Source of the DNA: Gymnopilus junonius | Lineage: Eukaryota > Basidiomycota > Agaricomycetes > Agaricales > Galerinaceae | DNA: 20,085 nucleotides | Direction of reading: 5' to 3' | Assembly: GCA_015501075.1 (NCBI GenBank) | Contig: JADNYJ010000575.1 | Coordinates: 1-20,085 of the forward strand | Part shown: in pieces, positions 1 through 10,381 of the stretch | Layout of the letters: each line of letters opens with the position of its first letter | How positions within the stretch are numbered: the stretch's first letter is position 1 | The notes under the pieces: generated by a model | Database searches by the model: none | What the model was told of the DNA's origin: nothing | The model's input: only the letters and a program-made list of their open reading frames with translations | Made by a program: the position numbers and the translations under genes

Positions 1-386
1 AAACTAAGAATTGAGCTCAGAATAGAGATAGATTAAGCAAAGGCTTATTATTCAAGTCAGGACCTAGTTGAGTAGTTGGGAGTAGACAGAGCATCACTCA
101 GCTACAAAAGTAGAAGTCTTTTAGTTCAAAAGCATAGCCAGAGCCTAGTTTTATCTCAAGAAGAGATATTCAAGTTTAGAGAAGTTCCAAGCCAGAAAGT
201 CAATTAAAGCGATCCATTATCCAAAGAGCCCCTACAATTCATTGTAAAACCCCATAAAAGCGAACTTAATTAAAAGACATTGATACTTACACTCCCCAGA
301 ACTTACACAAGTCAAGGGATATTTGTTGGGTTCAATAAAAGCGATCTATTTCGTTTTTCATACCTACAAACTACCTAAACTTATCA
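1..386 (+). repeat. Probable 3' part of the 5' LTR of a Gypsy retrotransposon
   Basis: This AT-rich, gene-free stretch lies directly upstream of a retrotransposon leader. It ends in ..TTATCA at 381-386, and a TGG-starting primer-site candidate follows two bases later, which is the usual LTR end geometry. An AATAAA polyadenylation-like signal lies at about 335-341, and an AAAGCGA word recurs near 211, 255 and 338. The left end lies outside the window. I found no matching right LTR in the window, so the LTR call rests on context only. Confidence 0.4.
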
Positions 387-388
387 TC

Positions 389-406
389 TGGAGCCCACCG
401 CGAGGG
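389..406 (+). promoter_or_regulatory. Candidate primer-binding site
   Basis: The TGGAGCCCACCGCGAGG-type stretch begins with TGG, the complement of a tRNA CCA end, two bases after the putative LTR terminus. The position is right for minus-strand priming of a Gypsy element. I could not match the remainder to a specific tRNA 3' end, so the call is positional. Confidence 0.35.
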
Positions 407-431
407 GGGTGAAAGTTCAGTCTCTAGATAA

Positions 432-773
432 ATTATTATTCGCACTAAAGTTAAAGGAACGACGGCATCTTCTCAAAGATCCAAAATTCCTAGATTAACT
501 AAAAATTCTCTACATGCTGGAACAGAAGCATTTGAGTTACCGACACGAAAGAGTCAGAGGCAAGCGAGTCATCAGTTAGGCACTGCTCAGCTCAGCCAAA
601 ATCCTGTGGAGATAGAAAGAATTCCTGGTGAATTTATTTCTTCAGAAGACGAAGTTACAAACTTAGTACTTCAACACGAAGGTCTGAGTGACGAACTCCA
701 GTCTACTACCCCCACACCTTCTTTTCCAAATTTTAATCTTCAAAACATTCTATTTTATCATCGAAAAATATAA
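432..773 (+). pseudogene. Possible gag N-terminal segment lacking a start codon
   Basis: This frame is open for 113 codons, from just after a stop at 429-431 to a TAA at 771-773, but it has no early ATG. The translation looks coding: it is polar and basic (ELPTRKSQRQASH), then acidic (EFISSEDEV). It stops 8 nt before the gag ATG at 782, in a different frame. In related Gypsy elements of basidiomycetes a low-complexity N-terminal segment precedes the structured gag domain. I therefore read this as the decayed N-terminus, with its initiator lost and its frame broken near 771. It could instead be a leader-encoded upstream ORF of the element. Confidence 0.4.
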
Positions 774-781
774 AGACCACA

Positions 782-1834
782 ATGCCAAATAATTCTAAAA
801 TGCCGAAGGTGGGCGAGCGAGGAGCCCCTACCTTTAGCAATGAAAAACCTGAAGAGCTACCACGATTCTTTAGAATAATGGAAGAGTGGTTTGCTGAAAA
901 TACATCTTTGACTGATAAAGAAAAGAAACAAAAATTAGTTGACTATGTTGCGATTGGTGTAGATGAAGAATGGAAAGCGTTCGCAGAATTTGACAGTGGT
1001 ACATATGCAGAATTTAAGGAAGCTATTAAGAAAAGCTATCCTACTGTTGCTCAAGCAGAAAATGCATCCGCTGATAGACTACGTCACAAAATTCTTACAC
1101 ATCCAAGCATTTCATTGCATCAATCAGAACATGTTGCTTCATTGACAAGGATTATGAGGGCTGAGATTGGTAAACTTAATAAAATCAATCCACCTCTAAT
1201 CACCAATCATGAACTAGTTACCTTGTTCCTTGAGAAATTAGACCCAGAATTTAGACAATTGCTTGCGCATAATTTGAGAACTCAAATCAGTTTGGTTCGC
1301 AATAATATTAGCACTGCTGGAACGGATGCTTCTATTGCACAACCTAGTAAGCAACATGGAGAGGACCCTTACACCATTGAGGAAGTCTTTAAAATGGCTG
1401 CTTTTACTTCTGAAGAGTCAAAGAGTCCACTAGGAAAATTCTTTGCATTGGCAGGACCGGTGCCACCAGCCACCTCCAGTAAAGCATCTCCAGACATTAA
1501 AATGGAGGAGGTGTCAGCAAAAATGATAGAAGGATGGGACAATTTACAGCGCAAAACAAATTCTCAGTTTCAACAGGGACAAGAAAATTTGTTGAAAGCA
1601 ATAGAACGACAAAGTGTGCTGTTAAATGGATTTTTAATGCGCCAGACAAATTATAGACCACCCTATCCAGCTCAGAATTTATCTTATAATGTTGGCTCCC
1701 AGCCTTCAGCTCCAAGTCAGTCACATATCCATCAAAATACTAATGGAGACATTTGTTTCTATTGTGCACAAAATGGACACCCGTTCATGAGTGTGTGGAT
1801 GCAATTAGAGATGAAGATTCTGGACTCATTATAA
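782..1834 (+). pseudogene. gag: Ty3/Gypsy gag polyprotein, frameshifted in the zinc knuckle
   Basis: This 350-codon frame encodes a retrotransposon capsid/nucleocapsid protein, which would assemble cytoplasmic particles around the element RNA. Residues about 15-165 look like the helical Gypsy gag core (AAPTF-like start, ELPRFFRIMEEWF, then LFLEKLDPEFRQLL). A Gln-rich coiled stretch and a Pro/Ser/Asn linker follow. Near the C-terminus a CCHC zinc knuckle begins, with Cys325, Cys328 and His333 in CFYCAQNGH. The fourth ligand (HECV) is present only in the next frame, just after 1782, so a one-base shift destroys the knuckle and yields an artificial tail ending at 1834. The rest of gag continues downstream in other frames. 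The family call is firm; this copy is not functional. Confidence 0.88.
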
Positions 1835-2165
1835 AGGGAAATGATAATAGGTATCCCTAGCCAATGGACAAGTTATTCCATATGAGCGAGGACGACCCAT
1901 GAAAGCCTTTGTTGCAGAACAGCATAAAAAGGGAATTATTCCAGTAAGAAAAATGTCTAATGGAATAGTCAGTACCAATATTCAAGGAGAAGTGGATCCT
2001 ATGAATAATAGTAACCTCCCAAATGATAGACAAGGAGATGCTGCTCTTTCCCAGTTATTGGGTGAGTTAGTAAATAATCTTGGACTTGATACAGTAAAAG
2101 ATACTTTAAGCGAAACACTTCAACGAAGTTATTTTGCTACAGAGGATGACCAAAATTTCAACTAA
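1835..2165 (+). pseudogene. gag: Gag C-terminal remnant
   Basis: Coding-like sequence continues from the broken gag. The knuckle frame runs to a stop near 1857. A second shift near 1860 then opens the frame containing NGQVIPYERGRPMK and continues to a TAA at 2163-2165. The end is acidic and hydrophilic (SQLLGELVNNLGLDTVKD). It has no separate start of its own; the ATG at 1899 is internal. It ends 5 nt before the ATG of the next frame, which suggests that gag and pol of this element were closely abutting reading frames. Confidence 0.6.
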
Positions 2166-2170
2166 GCTCA

Positions 2171-3287
2171 ATGAAGGGAGCGTCCTTAGTACAGACGCGG
2201 AGTGGTACTACTATGACGCAAACTGAGAGCCATCCAAGAAAACAACCTCCATCTAAAAATATTGAAACCTCTATAGACAATAAAATTAGAACAGAAAATA
2301 AAGATAAAGATAAGACCAAAAATAAGATGTTGGAAGAAGTAGCAAGGGCACTAGTGTACCCAAATTCTAACAACTCTGAACCAAAGAAAAATGAATCACA
2401 AAAATTGGCCTCGAGACAATTAAGAGCGCCTGAAATAGACATTCCTACTAAGGAAGGACCTGCATATAAAAATCAAGCACCAGTCGAAGAAGGAATTGAC
2501 TTAGATGCTGTGACAGAATCCATATTGGATGTACCATTCACTATGCCGCTAAGGAATGTAGCAGGATTAGCGCCACAAATTCGTGAGCGCTTAAGAACAC
2601 AATTCTCACGTTCCAGAAAGCCAGTAGTAAAGACATTTATGAAGGAAGGAATATCAGAAATTGGTCCTATCAGTGTATCTGACTTACCATTTGAGGCATT
2701 CCTTGTTGCAAAAGAAGGTGAAGGAGGAGCTCCAGCAGGAAGTACTGTAGCTGGTGATCCAGTACTCACTTATCTTACTGAAATAACAAATGAACCACCT
2801 CGTGAAATATATGTTGCCAAAGACTCACATGCATTGAGGTCTTGCTATCCAAAAGTTAATAATATAGGACAAGAAGAGGGAATCTTAGATGATGGTTCTC
2901 AAATCGTGTCAATGGCTGAAAAAGTAGCTATTGAATTAGGTTTGACCTGGGACCCACAAGTTACCTTAGGAGTTGAAAGTGCAAATAAACAAATTGAACA
3001 AAGTCTGGGTTTAGGCATGAAATGTGCCATTCAGATTTGGTGAAATTGTGCTATATCTCCAAGTTCATATTATTAGAGACCCAGCATACCGAGTATTACT
3101 TGGAAGACCCTTTTCTGTGGTTGGAGCGACTGCTGTTAAAAATAGCACAGAAGGAGGACAAATGATTCTCATTACATGTCCAAATACTGGAAAGCAGGCG
3201 ACTATTCCAACCTACCCAAGAGGAGTCACTCCAGATGATTTGCAAAAATCTAAGGGGCAGGTTTTTCAGACAGCCTTGAGGACTTGA
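2171..3287 (+). pseudogene. pol: Ty3/Gypsy pol: linker and aspartic protease (frameshifted)
   Basis: The frame opens at ATG 2171, 5 nt after the gag stop, with a Lys/Glu-rich linker (residues about 15-130). A retropepsin-like protease domain follows and would cleave the polyprotein. The catalytic aspartate motif is ILDDGSQIVSM, with Asp-Asp-Gly at 2888-2896 (residues 240-242). The domain is split by a frameshift near 3020. The first frame ends at 3043, and the second (from about 3024) carries PFRFGEIVLYLQVHIIRDP and VLLGRPF, the conserved second half. This arrangement is typical of the Gypsy lineage common in Agaricomycetes. The frame ends at 3287, overlapping the next frame, so a further shift joins it to the reverse transcriptase part. 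Confidence 0.85.
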
Positions 3288-4810
3288 TTCAGGAACAACG
3301 AGAGGCAGCTGTAGTCTTGGAGTATGACCAGTTCTCAAAGACTTTAGAAATTCGAGCCTATGCTGAACCAGAAAATGATACATTTACGCGTGCAGGAGTG
3401 AGGCGCGCATATTTGAGTGAAGCAAATAAATATGCAGATTTAGAAGATGATACTCGAAATATTATTTCAACCTATTTCTACAATGAAGAATTGAGAAAAT
3501 GGAGAAATGATGATAATACAAGCTCTGTAGCTAATTATGTGCAGAGTAAGAAAAAATATAAACCAGTTGGTGTGAAGGTTAGACCCGTCTATGCTGACTT
3601 GGATGATCAATTCAGAATTGTAAGAAATATCACTGGTGATCCTCTTGAAGGGATGCCAGTATTAGATCCAAACCCACCACCATTTATACCGGTTGGGCGC
3701 TATACACAAGAACGAAAAGAAGCCATGGATAAAGTCCATGAGGGTGACTTTTTAACTGCCTCTGAACGAGCAGTAATACATGATTTAATAGCCAAGCAAA
3801 ATAAAGCATTTGCATGGGATGATTCTGAGCGAGGAAGATTTAGGGAAGACTTCTTTCCCCCTGTACCAATTCCAACAATTGAACACAAGCCATGGGTATA
3901 TAGGAGTATTAAAATACCACCTGCACTCTATGATGAAATTTGTGCAATCATTGAAAAGAAAAGGGCAGCTGGAGTTTATGAACCTTCAAATTCATCCTAC
4001 AGATCACCATGGTTTGCTGTGCTAAAGAAAAATGGTTCCTTAAGAATTGTACATAGCCTAGAACCTTTAAATGCAGTTACAATTGCTCATTCTGGAGTAC
4101 CACCTGCAACAGAGGAACTAGCAGCTCATTTTTCAGGACGAGCTTGCGGAGGAATTATGGATTTATATGTTGGATATGATGAGCGATCACTTGACTCTAA
4201 ATATCGCGATTGACCACTTTCCAGACTCCTTTTGGTGCAATGCGACTCTGTACTTTACCAATGGGTGGACAAATTCTGTACCTATTTTTCATGATGATGT
4301 TACCGAAATATTAAGACCAGAGATACCTGAATATACAATACCTTATTTGGATGATGTAGGTGCCCGAGGCCTGCTACCAGATATGAGGATGATAAAGGAG
4401 ACTATGCACGAATTCCAGAAAATCCTGATATTAGAAAATTTATATGGGAACATTTAAACAATGTCAATCGTTTATTACAATGAATGAAATATTGTGGAGG
4501 AATGTTCTCAGGTTATAAATCAGTACTTTGTGCTGTGGAAATTATAATCATTGGACATCTCTGTACATATGAATGGAGAAAACCAACTGAAGACAAAATT
4601 GGAGCAATAATGAGATGGGAAATTTGTAATAACCTGTCAGATGTACGAGCATTTCTAGGTATTGCTGGAGTGCTGAGAAGCTATATTCCAAACTATGCAG
4701 TGCGAGCAGAAGGACTCCAGAAATTAACACAAGGCAAAGTACCTTTTGTCTGGGGCCCTGAACAAATTAAAAGCATTGACATGGTCAAGGAAGCAGCCAT
4801 GGCTGCTACA
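3284..4810 (+). pseudogene. pol: Ty3/Gypsy reverse transcriptase, truncated before RNase H and integrase
   Basis: This part would copy element RNA into DNA. In order it carries the RT fingers (YRSPWFAVLKKNGSLRIV), the first catalytic aspartate in GIMDLYVGYDER (Asp at 4160-4162), the Gly-Trp-Thr-Asn-Ser region, and the YLDD active site at 4344-4355. The connection region follows (NLSDVRAFLGIAGVLRSYIP). Frameshifts occur near 4210 and 4262 and again between about 4375 and 4480. A TGA at 4481-4483 sits just before MKYCGG, where this lineage has Arg. The catalytic aspartates survive but the frame does not. Recognisable homology stops at about 4805-4815. RNase H, integrase and the 3' LTR are missing, so the element was cut by deletion or by insertion of unrelated DNA. 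Confidence 0.9.
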
Positions 4811-5252
4811 TTCATTAATGAAATAGCATGGCCTTGGCAGACTCAGGTATTGGTCTATACTGCCAGTGGGCAGGTCCAACTGGCAGATGACCTCCCTAGG
4901 GCAAACAATGGCCGGAACCACTAGCTTAAATGGGGGCGCGCTGTTTAGCGCATTGCTCGACGTCAGGGTGGGCAGGGGCAGGATATGGTACCATTGGATA
5001 GCCCTGATTTTTCTTTATCCGTATCACCTGTTTGTGCTGCCGTAGGGGGCGGGATGGGCTGGATGCTGAGGAGGGGTTTGGATAAACCTGGAATATTTCA
5101 GGACAGCATCAATTACATGATGTCATGGATTTAATTAGCTGTTCCCAGCATACTATTTTAATCTTGGCACTTCCAGGTGCCTCAGGATATTTCTCCAGCA
5201 CCCGAAAATAGCTTGGCGGGCTCAGGTACAGGATCCAGCATGGCGGGAATGG
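4811..5252. other. No recognised gene; sequence after the Gypsy break
   Basis: GC content rises relative to the retrotransposon, and no frame here resembles a known domain. A short open tail of the RT frame reaches 4924 but does not look like RNase H. I see no gene in this stretch. Confidence 0.5.
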
Positions 5253-5682
5253 CTGTCCTGATATGGCTGGCTCAGGATTTGCTGCCTGTTACACTTTCTC
5301 TGGGTCGTTATATACATTATGTAGTACCATTGTAATCTACAGGTCAATAGAAGCTTTGGTACTACTTTTGTCTACGTAGAATGACAGGAAGGGATGGATG
5401 CAGCCACGCGCATCTGGATGATGCTACAGCATAGTGTGGGTGTGGCTGTGAGTGTTATAAATAGATTCAGCTGTCCTGATATGGCTGGCTCAGGATTTGC
5501 CCCTTGGTATACTTTCTTCACTCGTTATATACATTATATAGTACTATTGTAATCTACAGATGAATAGAAACATATTTGTACTACTTTTGTCTATGTAGAA
5601 CGACAGGAAGGGATGGATGCGGCCATGCGCATCTGGATGATGCTACAGCCTGCGTGGGTGTGAGTGTTATAAATAGATTCAG
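5253..5682 (+). repeat. Tandem duplication of about 215 bp with TATA-like boxes
   Basis: Copy 1 is 5253-5470 and copy 2 is 5471-5682, in direct orientation and adjacent. Both begin CTGTCCTGATATGGCTGG and end GTTATAAATAGATTCAG, with small differences and a net loss of about 6 bases in copy 2. Each ends in a TATAAATA box (near 5456 and 5667). The arrangement resembles a duplicated promoter (U3-like) part of an LTR. I could not define terminal TG..CA ends or a target-site duplication, so solo LTR is one reading only. Confidence 0.8.
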
Positions 5683-6008
5683 CATCACAACATTTGCTTT
5701 GTGCACTTTCATGCTCTCAGTTTGTTAGTCGCTGAATGTCAATGCACAGCGGTATTCTAGAGTTCAGGATAAACCTGTAGACACTAAAATCTCAAGTTTT
5801 CACCCATGGGAAGGTACTTAATTCTCCTGGAGAATGTTGAAGATGGTACGGCTTCGGGATTATTTCGGATCCCACACAACCATGCCGTTGTTCGGCATAA
5901 TGTTGAACTTCATCCTAAGTAGGTGTCGCTGCATTTCTGGAGCGCGACCTTTGCAGAAACACACCATTTCATTTTATAAATATACTGTACATGAACTATA
6001 TATTGAGG
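5683..6008. other. No recognised gene
   Basis: This stretch follows the duplicated TATA-bearing block. It contains a weak 64-codon frame (5834-6028) without family resemblance and an AATA microsatellite at about 6020-6033. If the preceding block is an LTR, the first 100-150 bases could be its R/U5 part. I see nothing firm. Confidence 0.4.
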
Positions 6009-7359
6009 TCAAGGGTTCGAATAAATAAATAAATGGAAAATATATGTAGCAACGGTAATACTTATGTGAGTAAAGAACGCCGGACGCGAAAACATTCTGA
6101 GGGCATTAATCGACATCGTGCCATCGTCGGCAGCGTCGGCAGCATAGTCCTCGAGTTCTTCATCCTCTTCATCTTGATCCTCTTCCTCTGCCTGATCTGC
6201 CTCAGCCTGGGTCGAATGCAGGCGCTGATCAGAAATGCTAGACTCCAATACACTGCTGGACGCGATGATAGGGGCCATTGACGATGCTGCCACAGGCTCA
6301 TTGGCATCCTCAAGTGGCTCCTGCCACAACGAATGGAAGTGGTCGGCAAGGGAGGAGTAAAGGGAGGATTGAGAGTGGGCATAGGCGACGAGGGCTTCCA
6401 TGAGGGTTAGGTTGACGGATCTGCGAGTGGATTGAGCGAGCCATTGCTGGGATTTCCATTTCAGATACTCGTACATTCAACGCATCTCCTCCCATAGCAA
6501 CAGGACCTCCTCGTTAGCTCTAGCAGCATGGGCCCTACTCTTCGCCCACTCAGCGCGTAAAATGTCGTCAGTTGCATTGTTGGGATCATCCACCAACTTT
6601 CCTGTTCGCCATATCCATGACAACGTCCTCCTGGTCTCACCCGTTCCATCCCGCCTGGTTCGTTCCTCAGTAAAAAGCGTAAAGTTGTCCATCTCTGTGG
6701 TATCCTCAATGGCAGTGGGGTTGGATCAGTCTGCTTCAACCTGGTGGTCCTCCAGTGTTCCACGGGCCTTGGTACTTCTGTAGTCAGTCTGGGTCTTGAT
6801 AGCCATGAACATCCGTGTCCTTCAGAACCTGTAACTCCTCCTCCCATTTACCCGGTCCAGCAATACTGGCCTTTGCTGCATGCACAGCACGATATTTATC
6901 AGCTGCGACTTGTGCTTTCTCATGGACATGGTCAATGATTGCCCGAGAGTGCATCCCTTCACGCTGGCCATGTAAATTCTTGTTTTTGAACTTAACAAGG
7001 GCGCGTTTTGATCTTGAGGATGCAGCGGATGGACCTGAGGGCGTCGTGACACTGAGCGGTGCATAATTTCTCCTCAATCTCCGGAAGACCTTCAATACAA
7101 ACGATGCGGCGATGTGGCGGCGGAAGTTGCGAGGGGAGCCATAATTGCATGAGCTCAGCATGCTCGGGATGGTCGGAATGTCTTCACCAGCAGCACGATG
7201 CTCACTTGGTACTGGAGCAAGCCGGGCATGTATAATGGCACCAGCTGCTCCCAGGCATGCATGCGAGCTGTCAGCTGATTCCTCTGTTCCATCAACCCAC
7301 CCTCCTTGTGAACTGTGGGTTGAGAGGCGACGTTCTTTGCTAGGCGGCAAAGCCGATGC
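6009..7359 (-). other. C-terminal helical region of the KDZ transposase
   Basis: Conserved blocks are RSKRALVKFKNKNLHGQREG, AADKYRAVHAAKASIAGPG, TLSWIWRTGKLVDD, LRAEWAKSRAHAARANEEV and EYLKWKSQQWLAQSTRRS, followed by an acidic Asp/Glu tail to a TGA at 6009-6011. The frame changes between about 6785 and 6700. TGA codons occur at 6726-6728 and 6477-6479. Several positions that are Arg in the family read His or Trp here (VHGYQD, LLLWEEMR), as expected from CpG decay. Confidence 0.8.
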
Positions 7360-7698
7360 CTATATCATAGAATAGATCAAAAAATGTTATAGAGCAACCA
7401 AAAAAAGAGATACGCACTGAGACTCCTCAATCTCCAAGCCCATGACGATGAATGCGTATGTGCTAGTCACGTGGAGAATCACACGCCTGCTGCCAGTCGT
7501 TTTTCTTCCTCCACAGCCAACTCCTTCTTAGCCAGGGCCTCTGTTATGACTAATGTCGGAAAATAAGCCAAATGGTCAAGGTCATTATGGAGAAGGTACG
7601 CACCATGGCCAATTACCCATCAAAATTAAGAAAATCATCCTTCACAAGACCAAAACCAACATCATGAATTTTAGATATGAGAAAAGACGCCCGTGCGT

Positions 7699-7763
7699 AG
7701 AAAGAAAAAGAGGAGAGGGAAAAGGAGAAAGGAAGGGAAGAGGGAAGGAAAGGGGGGGGGGAG
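7699..7763 (+). repeat. 65-nt pure purine tract ending in a G10 run
   Basis: All bases from 7699 to 7763 are A or G, including ten consecutive G at 7752-7761. The tract lies 31 nt from the T76 tract, within the disrupted part of the KDZ gene. Such tracts can form triplex or G-rich structures and are slippage-prone. Confidence 0.9.
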
Positions 7764-7793
7764 TAAATATTTACACTTTAAATATTTTAAAAT

Positions 7794-7794
<1 letters not shown>

Positions 7795-7870
<76 letters not shown>
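7795..7870. repeat. 76-nt uninterrupted T homopolymer
   Basis: The plus strand has 76 consecutive T, which is a 76-nt poly(A) on the strand of the KDZ gene. It falls between the core and the C-terminal region of that gene. It could be the poly(A) tail of a retro-inserted sequence, an expanded slippage tract, or an assembly artefact. No clear retroelement body or target-site duplication is visible beside it. Confidence 0.95.
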
Positions 7871-7871
<1 letters not shown>

Positions 7872-7953
7872 TATGGGTTCTTTTTCTTCTTCAGAAATAC
7901 ATCGCCCTCCCATGCAGTGCACATTTCCCTGCCATTGCTGAACCAGGTTCGCG

Positions 7954-8848
7954 TCAAGGGATGCAGTCAAACTGCGATGCCCTTCCTTCTGGAATATTGC
8001 AGTCAGCTATAGCGCTGCGGTTACTTTCGCATGAGGGCCTTGCCAAGGCCAATGATCTTCTGCCAATTCCAATGCCCGAAGTGATCATCCAGACATCCTG
8101 GTGTGAACCAGGGCCCTGCATCTTCATCGAGTTCCCAAGTGCATTGTGCGCCGACCAAACATGCTCAGGGCATTCCAAGTCGGATTGCCCTACTCCCAGA
8201 ATAAAGTTGAGAGAAAAAACTTTGTGGTTCAGGGTTGAGTGCATCAGCTCATGAAGCTTCAGGATCACAGGTATCAACGTGGTGAAGGGTGAAAGATCCA
8301 GCTTGCAGGGCCAGTTGTCTTGCATATGAGCTGCCAAGTTCTTAAACCACTGGCAGGCAATGTCATAGCTGATGAGAATGTGCCGCAGCATGCTGCCGCA
8401 GATGGCAGAGGCAAAGATGTAGTCCATGTTGGCATAACTGAAGGAAGAATAAGTAACATTGAACGTAGACAGGTTGTTAGAACACACCGTTCACCCTTTT
8501 GCAAGTTGCCCATACCCAGCAGCAAAATCATCTCTGATCGACCACAGAATGCTCCCCCCTGACCAGTAGTCCTTAAGCCTTGAGAGAAACAGGTGTTGGC
8601 TTGGGCAAGGGCTTGGAACCCCACACATGTGCTGATCTTTTGCAGTTTTAGCAACGCATTTGCAAATGAATGGCCAATAACTTACATCATTATTGTTCAT
8701 TCTTGAATGAATGAATTTCTCATAGGGCTCGCGGGGAACCATGTATGCCCACCCTATTCCAAATCCAGGGTCTTGTGAATAGCTTGAGATGAGTTGATTC
8801 TTGAGGTGAAAGTTGGCATCCATGCAAACAAATTTCATATAGAGGAAA
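7954..8848 (-). other. KDZ catalytic core
   Basis: Three introns were removed by inspection (8849-8902, 8637-8685, 8438-8487). After that, the core reads FVCMDANFHLKNQ, GIGWAYMVPREPYEKF, STCVGFQALAQANT, LQKGERYANMDYIFAS, SYDIACQWFKNL, GVGQSDLECPEHVWSAHN. Candidate catalytic acids are Asp at 8818-8820 (CMDANF), Asp at 8362-8364 (SYDIACQ) and Glu at 8164-8166 (PEHVW). Their roles are inferred from family conservation. All three are retained although the gene is broken elsewhere. Confidence 0.85.
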
Positions 8849-8884
8849 CTAGATAAACATACGATTGGCATTGCTATGGGACAC

Positions 8885-9671
8885 TAGGGCGGAGATACAT
8901 ACCTTTCGGCAGTCAGTGCCAGCTCCCAACCCTCAGGTAAATTAATACCTGGGTACGGACATGAAGGGCATTGCAGGGCCAACTGCCCCTGCACCATAGC
9001 CTCCATCCCTGTGGGATCGTGCGCCCTTCCACCCCACTTCAACAGTTTGAGATGGCGCCATTGCAGGTTCATCCAAAACAAGGAGTGATAGCGCATTTTT
9101 GGCATGTTGAGGCCCATATTATCGGTCATCTTTTCCAAACCATGGTAAAAGTCGTAGGTTGAGGACTTCATTGTGAGGGTGAATTTATGCAGGAGGTCGA
9201 GTAGCTCGAAAGTAGCACATGTCTTCACGATGAGCTGGGATGCAGGGTAGAACCAACATCAGAGTAACTGTATGTGCTGGGGTAATGCACGATCACAGCC
9301 GCAAAAGTTGATGGAAACTTCGTGAATTCCATTGGTGTGGAGAACCAGCATGGATGCATGACAAGGCTGAGGGTTGACGCAGTAGAGGCTTGCATGGTTG
9401 AGTTGGATTTGGAGACCCATGGACTTGAGGGAGGTCTGAACAAAGTGGGTGCCATTCCAGAACTGGGGGCGTATAAGCAAGAATAAAGCAGAAGAAAAAG
9501 CTTTCTTACTTCAATTCTGTGAAGAGGGTTCGCCTTATGATGGCAGATGCAGCAGGTCTTGCATGTAAGATCAGGCAAGAAGCACTGGTTGCAGCAGTAC
9601 TCTGGCACCTTGGGAGCTGCAACGCCATGGGCGATACAATTGGGGCATTGGGTCGAAGCAATGAAATCCAC
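8885..9671 (-). other. CxC2-like cysteine-cluster domain of the KDZ transposase
   Basis: This part starts at CPNC (about 9647) and includes EYCCNQC, CKTCCICHHKANPLHRIE and, after the intron at 9463-9509, FWNGTHFVQTSLKSMGLQ, CVNPQPCHA, NGIHEVSINFCGC and finally CPSCPYPGINLPEGW. The spacing of Cys and His pairs matches the KDZ-associated CxC2 domain, a presumed zinc-binding DNA-recognition module. A TGA at 9259-9261 interrupts QLL-stop-CWF, where the family usually has Arg. Confidence 0.85.
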
Positions 9672-10381
9672 TCGACCGGCGAGCCAACTGACTTCGTCTA
9701 AGTATGTGGATCAGTGTGTTCACTTCTAAATGATGTGTGGTCATCTCTGCAAGGGACTTTAGAGAAGAATCATCATGGATATTGAGAAAAACTCACCGAC
9801 ACTTCACTTTTCTTCTTCTTCTCCTTCTTGAGCAGAGAATCTGTCATTGCTGGCTGTTCTTCGGAGAACACATCTTGCTCCAAAGTCTCATCATACCAAA
9901 GACCATCGGGATCCAGGGCATACTCTGGGTCATCCAATGGTGCCCAAGAAGTAGCCACGTTTCATGGTTCATCTGACTTGTGTACAGCGCGAAGGGTGGG
10001 GACAGCAAAGGTGGTGTTGAGTCCAGTTCGTCGGACTCGATATTCGCGGGATTCGACATCGAAGTAATTGTCACTGGCAAGAGGTACAAAGTCGTGTGTA
10101 GAGCCACCCTCGGTGGCAGTGTGAGCACACTTGGTCGGCCTGGACATCAGAAGTAACGTGGCTTATGTAAGTTTTGTTGATGGGCATGTAGCTTTGGTTT
10201 GGCTACTATGGAGTTGAAATATCACAAGCCAGTATTGATAAGGAGAGAAGAAATAGGCCATCAAATCATATAAACAGTCAACCAGTTAATAGAAGACATA
10301 CATTTCGCTTTACTACATGTGGTCGATTGATGGTCGATAGACAATAAATGATTCATCTTGCACAAACAATTGGTGTGTTTG

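Larger units (their letters stand above)
6009..10147 (-). pseudogene. KDZ (Kyakuja-Dileera-Zisupton) transposase pseudogene
   Basis: This is a DNA transposase with an RNase H-fold nuclease that would excise and insert its element in the nucleus. Exons inferred from GT..AG ends and matched phases are 10147-9797, 9746-9510, 9462-8903, 8848-8686, 8636-8488, 8437-~7871, ~7590-7414 and 7359-6009. Domains in order: polar N-terminus with a Lys tract, CxC2 cysteine cluster, catalytic core, then a long helical C-terminal region with an acidic tail. The gene is dead. TGA codons interrupt it at 9962-9964, 9259-9261, 6726-6728 and 6477-6479. Frameshifts lie near 9710, 7965, 7490 and 6785, and homopolymer DNA splits it at about 7700-7870. 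Its ATG faces the TET/JBP gene about 830 bp away. The family assignment is secure from several blocks; exon ends near 7400-7870 are uncertain. Confidence 0.9.

Noticed and set aside
6010..6022. GGTTCGAAT resembling a tRNA B box
   Set aside because: No A box or foldable tRNA lies upstream, and the match is only nine bases.
5834..6028. 64-codon plus-strand frame
   Set aside because: No family resemblance; the composition looks random and it lies between repeats.
6562..7375. Several plus-strand frames of 64-83 codons
   Set aside because: They are shadows of the minus-strand KDZ C-terminal region.
7553..8254. Open frames across the T76 tract giving poly-Phe (plus) or poly-Lys (minus) proteins
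   Set aside because: They are created by the homopolymer; the minus-strand part outside it belongs to the broken KDZ gene.
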